Origin: Armillaria gallica
Lineage: Eukaryota; Basidiomycota; Agaricomycetes; Agaricales; Physalacriaceae
DNA: 64,000 nt
Direction: 5' to 3'
NCBI GenBank assembly: GCA_037576215.1
Contig: JBANDB010000002.1
Coordinates: forward strand, 5,084,001 to 5,148,000
Shown: one piece after another, positions 35,790-45,626 of the stretch
Layout: each line of letters opens with the position of its first letter
Numbering within the stretch: the first letter of the stretch is position 1
Program-made: the position numbers and the translations under genes
The notes under the pieces: model-generated
Databases searched by the model: none
The model's input: only the letters and a program-made list of their open reading frames with translations
Told to the model about the DNA's origin: nothing

Positions 35790-36697
35790 GATTATTTGCA
35801 TATCCACTCGTTCGCTGTTTGTTTAATTTCCGTCGTCTTGTACATACATTACTATACGGTTTCTCACTTACGTACATATCGTTGCTTTATTTCCTCGACC
35901 CCACCGTCTTTATTTCTTCTGTGTCCGGTCATCACATTTTCTCTTATTTTCCTGCACTGTCTCTGTTGTATGTACCATCGTGACGATCAAGAGAAAAAGA
36001 TGAAAGCTGCAAACCTGTGAGGCTGTGCGGACCTTCATCACATGAGGTACGTTCCGACCATCGTCCTTCCACACGGCGCGCAGGTTTAGCGGTAAGCGTT
36101 CATATTGATTGATATAGGTTGAATCTCTCATGATATGTCGCATTTTAGGCTCCCGCGTTCGTTTAGAATAGTGTTGTATGTCATCGGAGAGCTGCGCCCG
36201 CCTGCGTATTTGCACATCATGCATATCACTCCACCGTAACAAAGCGGTCTTCGCATAAGTGCCTCTGCTGCGCATTTTGTGATGTGGTGTGATGAAACTG
36301 ACGTCGATATGAGGCATTTCTTTCAGATATGCCTCACCTTCTTGTCCCTTCAGGCCTCTCTTAATGCGCCTACTTCAACTTGAGGCCTGAGCCTCTGGTT
36401 CTCGTCAATGTACCAGCTGCAGCAATGAATCTAGCGCACCGCCCTATATGCCAGTTGCCTGAAATGATTGTTCCCGGTTAGCGCTGAATCCGATGAACGC
36501 AGGGTCCGGAGCTGCGCGTTCAATTTGTTGACGGGTTCCTACTTATAAATTACTTAGCGAGCAGTGACGGCAGATGGCAAGCCACGAAGGTCGCACGCAC
36601 TGCACACTATTTATACCTGAGCGCCGTGGAGCACTTTTCAACAACAACAATAACCATACCCATCGAACGCTCTCTTTGAATTATAACAAATTTATAA
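35790..36697. other. Intergenic region before the accessory island
   Basis: 3' region of CCR4 and promoter of the small secreted protein gene. Pyrimidine-rich stretch at 35800-35970, likely CCR4 3' UTR. A minus ORF at 35910-36317 shows no domain. Confidence 0.5.
36608..36615 (+). promoter_or_regulatory. Putative TATA box of the small secreted protein gene
   Basis: tatttata lies about 83 bases upstream of ATG 36698, a plausible position for a strongly expressed small gene. Confidence 0.4.
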
Positions 36698-37040
36698 ATG
36701 GCATTCCTCCTGCGAACCTCTGTCGTGCTTGCGCTTGCCTTGGCCTTCGTCAATGCGGTACTTGAGCGTTCCTTTTGCTCGATTGTCCCTTGAACACTGA
36801 TGCGTTCTGTAGGCTCCCGCCGCTGAGGTCACCGTCGTTCCTATGTCGACCTTTACTGCGAGCAGGATCGAGCACGCTATAGTCAACTACAGCCCGTACT
36901 TGGTCGATGTTACGAGCATGATTACCTTTACGTGCGTCTTTTTTTTGCTGCGCTTCTCCCGCGTGGTGGTTTGGGCTCATTGTGTATGATATAGGCAATT
37001 TTCGACCTCTACTGCCGAGGTTGCTTCTGCGACTGAGTAG
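36698..37040 (+). CDS. Small secreted protein (about 77 aa), three exons
   Basis: Start 36698 gives a textbook signal peptide MAFLLRTSVVLALALAFVNA in exon 1 (36698-36757). Exon 2 (36813-36931) reads APAAEVTVVPMSTFTASRI and EHAIVNYSPYLVDVTSMIT. Exon 3 (36995-37040) reads FSTSTAEVASATE then TAG. Both introns have GT-AG borders and keep the frame: phase 0 after exon 1 and phase 2 after exon 2. The mature peptide has no cysteines and is rich in Thr, Ser and Ala. I do not recognise a family. A decayed copy of exon 2 lies near 40505-40561, so the gene belongs to a duplicated segment. It could be an effector-like or surface peptide; that is inference from size and secretion only. Confidence 0.65.
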
Positions 37041-37600
37041 TTGTGGAGGTGTAATCCTGTTTGTGTCCGTTCGGCTGGACTTCATCTGGTTGCACGGGAA
37101 TTAAGGTTAATATGGCTCGTGCATAGACACTCCTTCTGTTGAAGTCCTGAGCGATTTATTATTTACAAGGTTTTTATTTTTGACGCGCGGTTGCCATGGC
37201 TATCCGTAAAGTAGCTGGGGAACCGTGAATTGAACTGTGTTTATGTTTTAACAAAGAAAACGACGAGGCAAGATCGAAAACGGAGAATCCTATCCATGAG
37301 GCTGGTCTTCTTGACCTTTATTACCACCTTTTCTTGCTGAATTCCGACGAGTCAACCTTTGAAGATATTCTTCCAAGCAGAGTGTCAGGTGTTGAGCCGC
37401 TTGGCTTTCTCTGTCGTATGGTTTTCTGGTTACTGCGCGGTCACTATGGCTGTCTGAACGCTTTGCCGGCGCAGTTAGCACCGGAGTCATACATATGTAC
37501 TTACTTCAGGTCGTATCCGCCAAGTTCTGACGCTCGCCTTCAATGGCGTGGCCGTGTCACCCCGTGTGGCGGCAACGGCCATCGGCAACGATATTGACTC
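36813..37600. repeat. Duplicated segment, copy A (partner 40490-41035)
   Basis: Two parts of this stretch recur about 3.4-3.7 kb to the right in the same order and orientation. The block ctgcgagcaggatcgagcac at 36856-36875 recurs at 40541-40560, with further similarity on its left. The second part runs from atgaggctg at 37296 to about 37600 and resembles 40722-41035. It includes the 19-mer ttttctggttactgcgcgg (37422-37440 and 40859-40877), tatggctgtctgaac and cgtatccgccaagtt. Copy A retains the intact secreted-protein gene. Confidence 0.85.
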
Positions 37601-38128
37601 TGAGTGACTCACACTAGGACTGAATTTAGCCTCTTTCGCTGTTAACTGAAAATTCCATGTTGCCAAGCGACCGAGAGCGTCAGGAATAACGTCGCCGCCT
37701 GTTGAAGAAGTCAAGTATAGGATTTGGTCTTCCATGGAGGATGGATCAGAATATCGCCTTTCAGTGCCGCAGTTGCCAACGCGATAGCCGGGCGTACAAG
37801 TTTCGTACGGACGTATACCGTAATGTTGTTCTGGAGATAGTTATGCATCGGTCTGTTAGAAGGAGATATAAATGCAGAGAACTGACTATGGACGTCGGTA
37901 TAAACGCCGATGTTGATGGTATCTAAGCGTTCGCGCACAGCAGCTAAGAGTTCCTCTAGGAATTCCAGGACAAACAGATACTGCAACAGGTGCTGCCAGT
38001 ACAGGAGTCCATCTGAGTAGGCTCTCGGGTCAGGGAGGAGAGGTGCGGTACGCATTGTGAACAACTTCGTAGATATCAGGAGTAATACTAGAGAGATTCG
38101 GTAATGTCTGGGGAATAGGCGTGGTCAT
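37290..38128 (-). CDS. Unrecognised minus-strand gene in the duplicated island, fragmented
   Basis: Three protein-like frames follow each other on minus. An ATG at 38128 gives MTTPIPQTLPNLSSITPDI. The next frame (37711-38064) contains GLLYWQHLLQYLFVLEFLEE, LLAAVRERLDTINIG and NYLQNNITVYVRTKLVRP. The third (37487-37735) contains DQILYLTSSTGGDVIPDALG, LATWNFQLTAKEAKFSP and ASVRTWRIRPE. An intron (GTATTA donor near 38095, TCAG acceptor near 38020) could join the first two; the second and third need a one-base shift near 37725. The tail SDSHSDRAVTRK (37290-37490) has a match SDSHTGRAVTRK in copy B at 40820-41029, in the same minus frame. No family recognised. It may be a pseudogene or carry assembly errors. 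Confidence 0.4.
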
Positions 38129-38957
38129 TGTGTGCAGAGGATTCGATGACCTTTAGACGACATTCAAGACGAAAGACTGCGGGTTAATTATTTAATTGGG
38201 TTTGTACCAGAGCTATTTCCGCTAGACAAGGGTCAGAAAGAGCACCGAGGATGACCAGAAGAGCGTTGTCCCCAAAGTTGCCGAGAGTATGTGTGGGCCT
38301 GTGTGCTACCGGTTGCTTTCAGTGACATTCTGTGCAGAAGATGTGTAGTATATATTATAAAGTGCTGCAGATGCGATTGTCCAGCTAATGATCATTAATT
38401 GCCATATTTACTAGCGGTAAAATACGGTGTCCTCAAATTCAACGATCTGTCAGCGCGTGCTATAACATTTCAGTTTCTTGTTCTAAAGCGAGAGAAGTCA
38501 AGTAGACAAGAAGAGAGAGATCTAATTTGCGTGGTCGTTTCACAGTCGACTTATGATCTGCGAGAGGTAGGAGGCAGAGTTTAATTCAACCAATAATTTT
38601 TCAATTAATTATTAATTGGTGAGGCGCAGCCTGGATCAGGAAATCGTGCGCTGACTAAGCGATGAATAGGCTAATTCATCTCGAATCCCTTCGACACCAC
38701 TCATACTCCTCATTCTGATGACGAATACAAGGCTGTCGGTGCATTTGTGTAAATACAATATATAGCCATCAACATTATACCAAATTATTTGTTATAGGAC
38801 TCTTCTTCACTATCTGAATCCATATTTTCGCCAGGTTTGGAGTGTTGATACTTGTTTACAAAGACCATCTTGACGCTTATGACCCCCAAGGATAATTGTA
38901 TGGCGCAGGCCCCCCTGATGCCCGGAAAAAGCGTAGAATGCCTGGTTTGGTCATTTG

Positions 38958-39067
38958 ATTTGTATTTAACAGAAAAAAAGGGCCATTTTCGACCCAGAAG
39001 GGGGAGAACCACGGCTTAACTCGCTGGTGACATAACTTATGAGGAATTTTTTCTGTTAAATACAAAT
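38958..39067. repeat. Inverted repeat, 21-bp perfect arms, 68-base spacer
   Basis: Left arm 38958-38978 (atttgtatttaacagaaaaaa) is the exact reverse complement of 39047-39067. Weaker pairing extends outward for a few bases. The transcript or single strand could form a stable hairpin. Arm ends and target-site duplications are not clear enough to call a MITE. Confidence 0.85.
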
Positions 39068-39300
39068 GAATTGAAAAACAAAGGGTAGTTTCTCTATAAT
39101 ACTAGACCTATAACTCGCTGGTTAAGCATACTATCGTTGTCGCCATTTGCCCTCGGTAATTTGGCTGGCAATCCCAAAAGGGAAAGGATCACGTCGGAGC
39201 TGAAATTAGCAGGCTCACCAAAAATAATTTTAAATTAAATTAATTAAATTAATTCGCGCGCAATATCTATCACATGATCACGCTGTACAAATTATTATAT

Positions 39301-39310
39301 TATATAAATA
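39301..39310 (+). promoter_or_regulatory. Putative TATA element of the kinase-like gene
   Basis: tatataaata lies 31-40 bases upstream of ATG 39341 inside an AT-rich stretch. The position would imply a very short 5' leader; it could instead simply be AT-rich sequence. Confidence 0.3.
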
Positions 39311-39340
39311 AGTAACAAATGCCCTTTCACTCCATCCACC

Positions 39341-40325
39341 ATGGCACAGTTAACCATTTTCATCCCCTCCTCTATTGCAGCTGAGACGGAAACCGCTACC
39401 GAACTGGCCTTCCGTTCTACACCAGTATCTGTTCCCGATTTTCCTCTTCGGGTCAACGTGCATTCCTCGGTGCATAATAGTCCTCACTCTAAGGTGTATC
39501 GCGCAAATGTCTCAGGCACAGCTGCCGTCCTCAAAATTTCCACCAACCAACAGTCTTTTGAGGATCTCACCCGCGAAGCTGATGCCTACCGAGGCCCTCT
39601 CACTCCTGCGCAGGGCTCTTTGATACCCCTTTTTCTTGGGTACTACCAGAACGATTGCCAGGGCTGTTTGATCTTGGAAGACTGCGGAGACCCGGCGGCA
39701 TATCTTGACTTTTCGGAACTTTCTCAAGAGGAACGGCGCGTCAGCCTTGCCTTAAATCTCCTATTTATGCTCAACAGTGTCTTAGAAAGAAAATTCTTCA
39801 CGTCCTCGTAGAATTCCATCGTCTAACTCACCATTATCCCGCCGATTTCGCGGAGCGAAATGTTGTCTCTCTCGACGGAAGATATAGGCTCATCGACTTC
39901 CACGATCTCATCAAGCACGAATGTCGCCCTGGAACCGTAGCTCAGATGACATGGCCCACAGACCTGGTATGCACCTATCTTTCGGTCGCCGCTCTAGACA
40001 TGGGCCTGCTCCCCGAAAGTACGTCTATTCGCAGTTACCCCCGTCCTGGCTGACCATGCTTGTTCCAGTCAAATTTCCTATGGTTACTATCGGCAATAAA
40101 TCATACAACGCCCTGTCCTATCCTCCCAAACACATTATAGACGCCATTCTACCTGATTGGTTCGACCCTAGCCTATGGTGGACCACCGGCAGGGTTATAG
40201 ATTGGCTTGCAGACGTTCAGAATGATTACGAAGCTGGTCTTGTCGACTACGAAACGGAGGAAGGGAGGGAACAGCTCAAAATGAGCGCGCCCATGCCTAA
40301 GCCGAAACCTGATTATATACATTGA
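39341..40325 (+). CDS. Fungal protein-kinase-like protein
   Basis: Compact kinase-fold protein of a basidiomycete-expanded group. Start 39341, MAQLTIFIPSSIAAETETA. Kinase landmarks in order: KVYRANVSGTAAVLKIS (ATP-site Lys), DLTREADAYRGPL (alpha-C Glu), GCLILEDCGDP (hinge), ADFAERNVV (catalytic-loop Asp and Asn) and YRLIDFHDL (metal-binding Asp). Between EERR and RKKILHVLVEFHRL a 38-base intron (GTCAGC donor at about 39750, CAACAG acceptor) or an indel must be assumed. A second intron of 50 bases, starting after LLPE (gtacgtc, about 40020), restores the frame into KFPMVTIGNKSYNALSYPP. Stop 40325. All key residues are present, so catalysis is possible; substrate unknown. It is flanked on both sides by copies of a duplicated segment. 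Confidence 0.72.
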
Positions 40326-40489
40326 ATAAAACTGCTTGTTAATGATTATAGGTTTTTTTCTACTACCACTGAAACAGTCCGGCGGCACTGTCGCTCCACA
40401 GCGTGAATTTCAATCCCATTAGTGTAGACAACAACATCCTCATCTCAACTCTGCTTTTCCACGGAAACCCAACTAACGCTGACCCTACG

Positions 40490-41035
40490 CCATGTATACC
40501 CCTACCGCTGTAGTCACCCTTGTGTCGGCCTAGACTAAGACTGCGAGCAGGATCGAGCACTAACATATACATTTTTGGCCACAGAGAAAGGAGTCGGGAT
40601 TCCCTTTTATGGCGGTAGGACCGAACTATCGTGAATAGACCTAGTCAAAAATCCATATCTTCCAATTGTTTCGGGACTTGCATTCTAGCAGTCAATCGTG
40701 ATCGACTGGAGCATCCCACCCATGAGGCTGAACTTTGTTATCTTTCTTTCCGCTTCAATTTAGAAATCTAACGAGTCGACCCTGGCAGATATTCTTCTTC
40801 CAAATAGGTTCTCAGACGCTCAGGCTGAGCCGCAGACTTCATTCTCACTGTCATTTGATTTTCTGGTTACTGCGCGGCCTGTATGGCTGTCTGAACTCTT
40901 TACCGACGCAGCTAACACCGAAGTCATACGCATGTAAGCTTCAGCACGTATCCGCCAAGTTTTGATGCTCGACTTGGCGCGGCCTTGTGTCAGTGCGACC
41001 GTGCGGTGCTGGTGATCCGGCAACGACAACTGTGA
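40490..41035. repeat. Duplicated segment, copy B (decayed)
   Basis: Diverged second copy of 36813-37600, shorter, in the same orientation and gene order. The part matching exon 2 of the secreted-protein gene (about 40505-40561) has in-frame stops on plus, so this copy no longer encodes it. The second half retains two conserved frames: plus (NESTLADILLPNRFSD, FLVTARPVWLSELF) and minus (SSIKTWRIRAE, SDSHTGRAVTRK). Which strand was coding is unresolved. Confidence 0.8.
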
Positions 41036-41367
41036 GAAAAAACCCGGTATGAGTATCTGGCTCCTGCAACACCGCCAGCTAGGTTTGAGAGGACTCGTGT
41101 ATTGTCTTTGTTAATTCCTACAGGAATCATTCAAACGTGGAGTTACTTGCATACTACTTATCTTTGTGGGAAAATTATAATCGCCGATCTTGCTCCGATC
41201 AGCAAGTCTCTTCCTCCGGCGCAGGCTCCGGCAAATTTCTGTCAATTTGTCCGAGTGTGAATGATTGGCTCTGACGACGGATACGCTGATTTCAGATTCA
41301 CCACGTAAGGTTGCTAAGTATATAGCCTCCCGTTCCCGTGTAAAATGTTTTCTTAATCTCCACTTCC

Positions 41368-43255
41368 ATGCTCTCCGCTTTCCCCTTCTCCCTTCTTTTT
41401 ATTCTTAATCCCTTCTTCCTTTCTTTTGTTCTTTCACAGTCAGTGAACTACACGACAAACTCGGGAATATGTGAGACGACGCCTGGAGTGTCGCAATACA
41501 GCGGCTATATCTATTTCGATGACAAAGAAGAGGATGCAATGTGGTTTTGGCTCTTTCAAGCGAGAAGTGACCCTGATAACAAGCCGTTGACCGTGTGGTT
41601 GAATGGAGGGCCAGGCTGTTCATCGTTAATTGGGCTTTTTCAGGGTACGTCTTAACCGTGGGCATTCCATTGATACCGGTGAAAAGATGCATTAATTTGA
41701 CTAAAAATTTAGAGCATGGACCTTGTACGGTCAACGAGGACTCGAACTCGACAACATATAATCCTTATAGTTGGAATAATTATACAAACAGTGAGGGCTT
41801 CAAATTTGTCTGAAGCTGTCCCGGGTTCTCACTTCTTCCTTGTGCAAAGTGATATATATCGATCAACCGTTCGGAGCGGGATACTCAACGGGTTCAACAT
41901 TAGTGAATTCTACGGATCAGGCCGCTACGTACTTTTGGAAGGCGTTTCAGATTTTCTTTGCCGATAGCACGTTTAGCGCGTACAAGGACAATGAGTGGGT
42001 ATCGTTTTCTGATCATCTACTTTTGATCTGACAGGCTCGACTCTGCCTTAGGTTCGTTATTGCTACAGAATCCTACGGTGCTCGCTTTGGACCCGTGTTC
42101 ACGCAATATTTCCAGTCTCAAAATGCCAAAATTGATAGCGGAGTTCTCAACGCAGAGAAAATCGTCGTTTCAAAGTTGATTATAAGCAAGTCAGCATCTT
42201 TCTTTTTTGACTGAAGCCCAGTCTCTTACTTCTGGTTACTCGTCAGTGGCAAACACGACCCTTGATTCAGATGAAATCCTCCATAACATTTGCACAGGAC
42301 GCCCCAGGATATGGACCCCTTGCCAACGACACGGTCCTTTCGGACATCCAAGAAGCCTACAATGGGAATTGTTCGACAGGGCTTAGCGCCTGTAACGCTG
42401 GTGGGAACGACACTGTATGCCACGATGCGTTGGTTCTTTGTACCCACGAAGTCTTCGCACCCACCATCGGCGACCGAAATCCAGATGACTTGAGGCAGAA
42501 TTACACGGAGCAACTTACCGAAGAGGACGAGGAAGACGATTACAGCGACGTTTTTCCGCCGAAGTACTACTCAACCTACGTCCGGTCCTCAAGCGTCAAA
42601 AAAGCCATTGGCGCCAAAGAGGACTTTGATCAGTGCGACTCCAGCATTAAGTTTCGATTTTCTAACGGTGGGGAGACGGGACGGTCTTTCCTGTCAAACT
42701 TAGCGGAATTGGCCGACGCGAAGTCGGTAGATATATTGATATGGGTGGGTATTTCGCTGTGATTTCCCATCGAAATATGATTAAATTATCGAATATCACA
42801 GGCGGGTGATTCCGATATGAAGGCTAATTGGATTGGAGTGCACGACTGTATCGCGCAAATGGATTGGTGGGGAAACACGACTTTCAGCAACCTGAATTAC
42901 ACAACCTTGGTGCTTGACGGAGACTACGTAGGAGAATACAAGATCGTCCCCGATGGCGGCGTGAACTTTGTGTAAGTCCTGTTAGCCATCTTCTAGTTTC
43001 CGGGTGTTGATGAGATTTTACAGTCGGGTCTTCGAAGCAGGACATACTATGCCTGCCTACCAACCCAAGGTGGCCCAGACCGTCTTTGGACGATTCGTCA
43101 ACGGCTCAAATATCGGAGGGATCCAAGAAAGTCAATCGGGCGGCGGGGGCAGTGATGATGGAGATGGCAGTGACAATTCTGCTCTTTCCAATGATACGTT
43201 GCTATGGAGGTGGTGGATAATTGGATTTTCGATTTATCTTCTAATTGCAACATGA
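41368..43255 (+). CDS. Secreted serine carboxypeptidase (peptidase family S10)
   Basis: Removes C-terminal residues from peptides; secreted or surface-bound. Start 41368 gives a signal peptide ([19 protein letters not shown]). Motifs: [25 protein letters not shown] (oxyanion site), [36 protein letters not shown] with the nucleophile Ser, [14 protein letters not shown] with the catalytic Asp, and [14 protein letters not shown] with the catalytic His. The usual G-E-S-Y-G-G is T-E-S-Y-G-A here. Six or more introns keep the frame. A Gly/Ser/Asp-rich linker and a C-terminal hydrophobic tail ([16 protein letters not shown]) suggest a GPI anchor or membrane tail. Several N-glycosylation sequons. Stop 43255. 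Converges with the 2OG oxygenase gene. Confidence 0.93.
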
Positions 43256-43682
43256 CCTTCTTGATAACGCCTATCCGTTCAGCATTATTCTCCTGTACTT
43301 AGCACATACTCTTTTAGATTCACTAGACGTTCCTCGGGGCACATCACTATATTTATCCTGCAATAGACAAATTGTAAAACACTCATGTTGATTTCAAGGC
43401 CTGCTGAGCCAAGCTTGCGTCGAGCTTCTCAATTCGGGAGAAACAGTTTGCTGCAATCACTCAGGGTTAATCGCTGATGTACTTACGGTACTAAGGATAT
43501 TCTCATGCTCCGTGTCTCATCACAGCTGCGGGAAAGCGTGGGCAAAATCAGTACTAGCGCTTGGTCCGCAGTACAGGGAGATAACTGTCCCGAACAAAAT
43601 GACAAGTAGAACGGACGCCGGTACGTTAGCATCAGATAACTTGGATACCTCAAGTCTCATTGACACATAGATTGACACACAT

Positions 43683-45323
43683 TCAGGCGTAGATCTGCTC
43701 TCTGAAACCCGGAAGAATTGTAGCCGTACGATGCTCAACATTCTCGCGATAGCCTTTCGACCTTTGCCATTTCTGTTTCGCAAACGTCCATTCTAGAGTT
43801 CTCAAATCAAAGACCGATTGGCACCAATTTAATAGACACAGGACTAACCTTCCATAGTTGGCACGTCGTTGCCACTGGCCTCGAATTGGTTCTGAGTATA
43901 TCCTTCTCGCTGCAAGACGGGGGAATCTTTGATCGTCGCCAGAGTGACGTCGTTGTGAGGTCTAGAGAGTACTAATGAGCCAAAGTCTTAAAGAATCGAA
44001 ACTATAATTTACCGAGAGAAGTAGAGCAAGCCGAGCCGGTCGACGTGTTGCTGATCCTTCGGGGGAGTAGTAACTCTATGAAACACAGGTTGGAAAAGAT
44101 GGGAATAAATATCCGGAGCGAACGGACCTATGGATGGTGCTTTTAACATAATTTCCAGTTAGGAATTGCAAGGCGTCGCATGCATTGACAGTAAGGGTCC
44201 CATCTTGGGGTTTGACCCACTTCCATTCATTGTTGGTGGTATCGGATCTGAAGTGCTGCAACAGGTTGCCGGAATAGGAGCGTGAAGCTGCCGAGGTCTA
44301 GAAAATAATTCGTCAAGGAATGGACATCCATGAAGAACCACTGCGAACGAACTTACCAGTATGACCGGGAACCCAGTTCTCCAGTTTCGCGTTTTCCTCA
44401 GGTGTATACTTTGAGTATTTCATGTACCTCAGATGATCCTACGGAGGATGAGTATCCAGAACCACTGCCTGAGACCTACTGATAGACGCGCACCTCACTC
44501 TTGACCTCGTATTTGTGAATTTTAGTGAAATAGTCTTCAGGGAGCTCGAGAGCAATGGCTAGCAACACAAATAGAGGGTCCAAAACTTCAGTGTGCAGTG
44601 ACTAGACATGTTGTTGGATAGCGAAACAATCACCATGAAAGACGATCTTACCCGAGCGAATTCTTCGATCTCCTTTAAATTGTCATTGAGGATTGCGGGA
44701 TGATGTTGAGGGAAGGACCCGTTAAACTCTGCGCTAATATTAGTAATACGGAACAGAAGGTCAGACTGTGAAGCCGTACTAGGTATGTTGTAGACCTCGA
44801 CGTGGTCCCTCAGGTTAGTTGCAGGATCGATACTGTTTAAACTTGAGTGATAATTCAAACTCGCGCATGAGGAACGAACATTCTACGGCCAGCCGGAACA
44901 TAGCCATTAAATTGCCCTTGATCTATTACACACAGCCTGGTCAGTTCTCAAGAAACGATGCCGAGAACAAAGAGGCACACCTAATCCCTCTGGGATGTAT
45001 TTGGACTTCTCCTCCAATGGAAGCTCGTAATACTGCTTTCCCAGGGCAAATTGTCTATCGACACTTTCTTGTGATATGCCAAAGTTCTTGACGTAGAAGA
45101 ACCCCTTCTCGCGTACAGCGTCGATAAGAGTCTGCGCCAGCTGTTTCTTGCCCTCAGGCGTGTTATACAAGCTTAGGTCGACCGTCACAAGGTCGGCCCA
45201 GTCGAGGTTCTCCTATAGATGTATGTTTGAATTGACACTTGAACTGATGGTGTTGATGGAACAACGTACCTTGGTTTCCGCGACGTACTGGTAAGAACCG
45301 AGTTGAGGAACAGCGACGGGCAT
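43683..45323 (-). CDS. 2-oxoglutarate/Fe(II) oxygenase, isopenicillin-N-synthase-like; frame break
   Basis: Non-haem iron oxygenase of the fungal DIOX/IPNS-like group, usually in secondary metabolism or detoxification. Start 45323, MPVAVPQLGSYQYVAETKE; then LIDAVREKGFFYVKNFG (the N-terminal DIOX motif), DQGQFNGYVPAGRRMF, HHPAILNDNLKEIEEFAR, LELPEDYFTKIHKYE and WVPGHTDLGSFTLLF with the iron ligands His and Asp. KSTIHRV gives the second His; RLGLLYFSRP contains the 2OG-binding R-x-S. The end is SPVLQREGYTQNQFEAS and EWTFAKQKWQ. About nine exons. Between VAALQIR and NNEWKWVKPQDG (about 44231-44243) the frame shifts with no possible intron. TATAAA lies about 50 bases upstream of the start. Substrate unknown. 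Confidence 0.82.
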
Positions 45324-45368
45324 GATAGGCAAGACTGAATTACTCTGGAACAGCGGTAGCTCCTGTGC

Positions 45369-45374
45369 TTTATA
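45369..45374 (-). promoter_or_regulatory. Putative TATA box of the 2OG oxygenase gene
   Basis: TATAAA on the minus strand, about 46-51 bases upstream of ATG 45323. Confidence 0.4.
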
Positions 45375-45626
45375 ACGATGGCTCCAAAGACTCGTATTGG
45401 TAAGACTCCTATCACCTCATCCTAGTGGACGATGATGCTATGCAGTTCATATCTGTATGTGGAAGGTGGGAAATGCTCTAAGGATGTCGTTCTGCGAAGC
45501 GGGAATTGCGTGAGCAGTCTGGTGACCTCCCCTCCCTGCCAACGTCTTAACCAATAAATGGAGAACGTCTGAGCCAAAAGGCAGGCATGTTCGGATATCT
45601 GAAATGTACATACTACAATGCAGTGC

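Larger units (their letters stand above)
38129..39340. other. AT-rich spacer with inverted and direct repeats
   Basis: Noncoding. AT-only palindromic blocks rich in ttaatt lie at about 38581-38622 and 39217-39260. They bracket a region with a perfect inverted repeat (listed separately) and a 12-base direct repeat taactcgctggt at 39017-39028 and 39111-39122. Could be a relic of a small non-autonomous element. Confidence 0.5.
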
